From the NCBI RefSeq assembly GCF_012849215.1, contig NZ_CP051682.1, positions 372,001-436,000 on the forward strand: a stretch of DNA of 64,000 nucleotides, read 5' to 3'. Shown here piece after piece: positions 62,901 through 64,000 of the stretch. The translations under genes were made by a program, and so were the position numbers. The notes beneath the pieces were generated by a model that saw nothing but the letters and a program-made list of their open reading frames with translations, had not been told where the DNA came from and did not search any database. The stretch comes from Mucilaginibacter robiniae. Lineage in GTDB: Bacteria; Bacteroidota; Bacteroidia; Sphingobacteriales; Sphingobacteriaceae. The first letter of the stretch is position 1, and each line of letters starts with the position of its first letter.

Positions 62901-64000
62901 TTAGTCTATATGAATGCCAATTTGCTTGAGCAGCATTGAAGCATTGAAGGTTTTACAAGCTCCATGCTTCAGTTTATAATCAAATAGCATTTCGCCATGC
63001 TGCACCTGAATATCAAAATAAAAGTTGCGGATGTAGTCTGGATATTGCTGCTCCAATTCGGCCAGTTGTAAATCGTGCGTAGCTACCAGCCCTACTCCTT
63101 TATAAACAATGAGTTGCTCAATAACTGCTTTCGAGCCTAAATATTTATCTACCGAATTGGTACCACGCAGCATTTCATCAACCAGAAACAAAATATTATT
63201 TTCCTGCTGCACAGCAGTTAACAGCATTTGCAAACGGTCTAGCTCTGCCTTGAAAGTAGAAGTACTTTCGTTTAGAGAATCTTTAATGCGCATGTAACTA
63301 AACAATTGTACTACCGAAACCCGCATACTTCGGGCGCATACCGGTGCTCCACACAATGCCAATACGGTATTAATACCCAATGTACGCAAAAAAGTACTTT
63401 TGCCCGCCATGTTTGATCCGGTAACAATATCTACTTTGCGTGTGTTATTAAGCTCATAATCATTAGCTACCCTTACCGTACTTTTGATTAGCGGATGGGC
63501 AATCGTTTCAGCCGTTAAGGTGTAACCTGCACCTTCAGCTATTTCAGGAAAGCACCAATCCGGATAGTTAATATGCAAACCCGACATACTCATGAGGGCT
63601 TCAAATTCGGCAATTACATTAAATGCTTTTTCTAAATTTTCGTGGTTGTTGCGCTTCCAGTTTTCAATAGCTATTACCTGACGAATATTCCAGATGAAGA
63701 AAGCATTCAACAGAAAATTCATTACCATGTTCAGGCGCTGGTTCAAACGGTTTACCAAGCCTGATAACTGCCTGATCTGCGCTGATACGGTTTGCCCCTG
63801 CTCTGCTCTGATTTGCTGAGCCAGATTTATACATAGTGGCGATTGCCAGGCATGGTTTTCAATTTCGGCAAACACATCTGCATACCCACTCAATCCCTCT
63901 CCTATTTTACCTGCTATCAGGTCCGCTTTCTGTATATTTTTAGATTGTGCAGATACCAAGCGATTATTAAAGGTAAGCAGTGCTACGGTTATATAGCGGG
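62901..64000 (-). CDS. MutS-family ATPase-like protein, partial
   Basis: C-terminal part (at least 366 codons) of a MutS-like protein cut off by the right edge. The ABC-type ATPase has Walker A GSNMAGKS (TGSNMAGKSTFLRTLG), Walker B FLVDEMLRGTNSVDK and the switch histidine in GLVATHDLQLAEL. Upstream of it are helical segments. The frame continues past a TTG at 63959 to base 64000 through a hydrophobic stretch (RYITVALLTFNN), so the true start lies outside. It lacks visible mismatch-recognition domains here and resembles the membrane-linked MutS-like proteins of Bacteroidota, whose role is unknown, rather than true MutS. Confidence 0.88.
   Translation of the reverse strand, partial: RYITVALLTFNNRLVSAQSKNIQKADLIAGKIGEGLSGYADVFAEIENHAWQSPLCINLAQQIRAEQGQTVSAQIRQLSGLVNRLNQRLNMVMNFLLNAFFIWNIRQVIAIENWKRNNHENLEKAFNVIAEFEALMSMSGLHINYPDWCFPEIAEGAGYTLTAETIAHPLIKSTVRVANDYELNNTRKVDIVTGSNMAGKSTFLRTLGINTVLALCGAPVCARSMRVSVVQLFSYMRIKDSLNESTSTFKAELDRLQMLLTAVQQENNILFLVDEMLRGTNSVDKYLGSKAVIEQLIVYKGVGLVATHDLQLAELEQQYPDYIRNFYFDIQVQHGEMLFDYKLKHGACKTFNASMLLKQIGIHID

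Noticed and set aside
63959..63961. Start codon of the MutS-like gene at 63959
   Set aside because: The codon is TTG and the frame continues upstream to the window edge through a hydrophobic segment, so the gene is partial.
62901..64000. Calling the partial gene mutS
   Set aside because: Only the ATPase part is visible and no mismatch-binding domain is seen; the hydrophobic N-terminal stretch does not fit true MutS.

Overview
The window looks like chromosome from a Bacteroidota soil or freshwater bacterium of the family Sphingobacteriaceae, most likely Mucilaginibacter or a close relative. The support is direct. It has type IX secretion parts (PorT, a T9SS sorting-domain protein) and two large TonB-dependent receptors with carboxypeptidase-like N-terminal domains. 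An ECF sigma factor sits with a membrane protein and a CpxP-like sensor. Shine-Dalgarno sequences are rare, while TAnnTTTG boxes (the Bacteroidota sigma-A -7 element) recur just upstream of genes. No rRNA, tRNA, CRISPR array, transposase or prophage was seen.

Layout. 1-4.1 kb: minus-strand cluster alpha/beta hydrolase - CBS protein - nadK - outer-membrane protein, then exbD. 4.2-7.2 kb: yqeY, an SDR, porT and ubiE/menG. 7.3-10.9 kb: DUF3072 protein, BLUF photoreceptor, lone receiver, Crp-family regulator with a heptamer tandem repeat at its 3' end, then pirin plus a degenerate receiver. 10.9-16.6 kb: small metabolic genes and an amino-acid permease. 16.6-25.5 kb: a hairpin repeat element, M3 peptidase, UbiA prenyltransferase overlapping a Crp regulator, engB, PAP2 and Kup. 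25.6-31.6 kb: FAH hydrolase - M23 peptidase - bcp, the sigma/membrane/sensor module and a class III aminotransferase. 31.9-36.8 kb: a carbohydrate island with a GT4 fused to a second domain, a second GT4 and a convergent GH130 enzyme. 37-43.5 kb: DUF58, trxA, dnaE, an inverted pair of repeats and msrB. 43.6-47.7 kb: a single-chain type IIG restriction-modification enzyme with a repeat-rich upstream region. 47.7-57 kb: sucD, an exported PPC-domain protein, a dicarboxylate symporter, leuS, PAP2 and catalase. 57-64 kb: two divergent TonB-dependent receptors and a MutS-like ATPase cut by the right edge.

Most of the window is ordinary core genome. The observation most worth following is a 35-codon reading frame at 60023-60130 (minus strand). 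It encodes a peptide with a CCCC-L-C cluster, followed by a perfect hairpin, in the leader of a TonB-dependent receptor gene. It looks like a regulatory upstream ORF that would sense cysteine or a thiophilic metal. Others are the GT4-fusion/GT4/GH130 island, the four-repeat membrane protein in the sigma module, the type IIG enzyme with a perfect palindrome and four octamer repeats upstream, the heptamer repeat, and promoter boxes so close to start codons that several transcripts may be nearly leaderless.
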